NCBI RefSeq assembly: GCF_006547045.1
Contig: NZ_CP041242.1
Coordinates: 1,436,001-1,500,000, forward strand
Length of the DNA: 64,000 nucleotides
Reading direction: 5' to 3'
Source: Lysobacter alkalisoli
GTDB taxonomy: Bacteria; Pseudomonadota; Gammaproteobacteria; Xanthomonadales; Xanthomonadaceae
Positions 63,661-64,000 of the stretch are shown here, piece after piece; within the stretch, counting starts at the first letter, position 1, and each line of letters starts with the position of its first letter. The position numbers and the translations under genes are program-made. Under the pieces are notes generated by a model. That model had not been told where the DNA came from. It searched no databases and saw only the letters and a list, made by a program, of their open reading frames with translations.

Positions 63661-64000
63661 ATGAGTCGTACCTTTCGTCGCGCCGCACTGACCGGCGCGG
63701 TTCTGGTTTCGCTGGGCTTGTCCTCCACCGCCGTTGCCGGCGGTCGTCTCGATCTGGTGATGAAGGGGCTGAACGCCGGCACCCCGCACGTACCTGGCGA
63801 ACTGCTGGTCAAGTTCCGCGACGGCACCAGCCTCGACCAGCAGGCCGCGTTGCCAGGCAAGCTGGGCGCGCAGAAGCTCGAAACCCTGAGCCGGGGCAAT
63901 GGCAAACAGGGCGAACTCGCGCTGCTGCGGCTGGGGGGTGGGCGTGATTTCGCCTCGACCCTGGTCGCGCTGAATCGTCATCCGGCCATCGAGTACGCCG
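63661..64000 (+). CDS. Subtilisin-like (S8) serine protease, N-terminal part, runs off the right edge
   Basis: The first 113 residues are in the window. A signal peptide (AALTGAVLVSLGLSSTAVAGG) is followed by a prodomain strand HVPGELLVKFRDGTS, then FASTLVALNRHPAIEYA, the usual I9/fervidolysin-type propeptide of S8 proteases. The catalytic domain lies beyond base 64000. GGGAGA lies shortly before ATG 63661. The assignment rests on the propeptide only. Confidence 0.72.
   Translation, partial: MSRTFRRAALTGAVLVSLGLSSTAVAGGRLDLVMKGLNAGTPHVPGELLVKFRDGTSLDQQAALPGKLGAQKLETLSRGNGKQGELALLRLGGGRDFASTLVALNRHPAIEYA

Overview
The window is high-GC DNA (roughly two thirds G+C) with densely packed, often 4-nt-overlapping genes. 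Gene content and order point to a gammaproteobacterium of the Xanthomonadales (Lysobacteraceae/Xanthomonadaceae, Lysobacter/Luteimonas-like): queG-nnr-tsaE-amiC-mutL, folK-panB-panC-panD-pgi, gcvR/dapA, an HTH-SulP pair, and a TonB receptor with an S9 peptidase. The lineage is inferred from gene content, not from a marker-gene search.

Left part (1-28.6 kb): an exopolysaccharide locus. A plus-strand operon enters from the left edge (adenylation-carrier protein, two alpha/beta hydrolases, Wzx-like flippase). It converges on two minus-strand units encoding paralogous secreted right-handed beta-helix proteins, the second behind a serine-acetyltransferase-like gene. A 14-gene minus-strand operon (27.3 to 11.0 kb) then encodes, in transcription order: nucleotide-sugar dehydrogenase, epimerase, Wza-like export lipoprotein, Wzz/Wzc-like chain-length protein, a BY-kinase-like protein with a broken P-loop, an outer-membrane barrel, two family-4-type glycosyltransferases, a Wzy/WaaL-like membrane protein, two polysaccharide deacetylases, a family-2 glycosyltransferase, another glycosyltransferase and a formyltransferase-propeller fusion. 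Many of these resemble families from exosortase-A/PEP-CTERM-associated polysaccharide loci, but no exosortase is visible. Together they would make sugar nucleotides, assemble and flip a lipid-linked repeat, polymerise, deacetylate and export it. galE is divergent from this operon.

Middle and right (28.6-64 kb): mostly housekeeping. It holds thiD, an HTH-SulP transporter pair, a PhoH-type ATPase, a Bcp-type peroxiredoxin, gcvR/dapA, a BamC-like lipoprotein, ferredoxin, tRNA-Glu(CTC) with its own promoter and terminator, pcnB-folK-pan-pgi, queG-nnr-tsaE-amiC-mutL, three small envelope or unknown proteins, an RnfB-like ferredoxin with metG, and apbC. Two patches look lower in GC and possibly acquired: a lone hypothetical gene (32.6-33.3 kb) and the TonB receptor/S9 peptidase pair (57.2-62.2 kb). 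The window ends inside a subtilisin-like protease gene.

Three repeat families stand out: a 1.15-kb almost identical block shared by the two beta-helix genes; a ~430-bp hairpin-rich intergenic element present twice in opposite orientation; and a ~100-bp palindrome present twice whose outer arms differ between copies yet stay self-complementary. Two genes (the adenylation-carrier gene and nnr) each carry a one-base deletion in a G run at a catalytic signature, which may be assembly errors.
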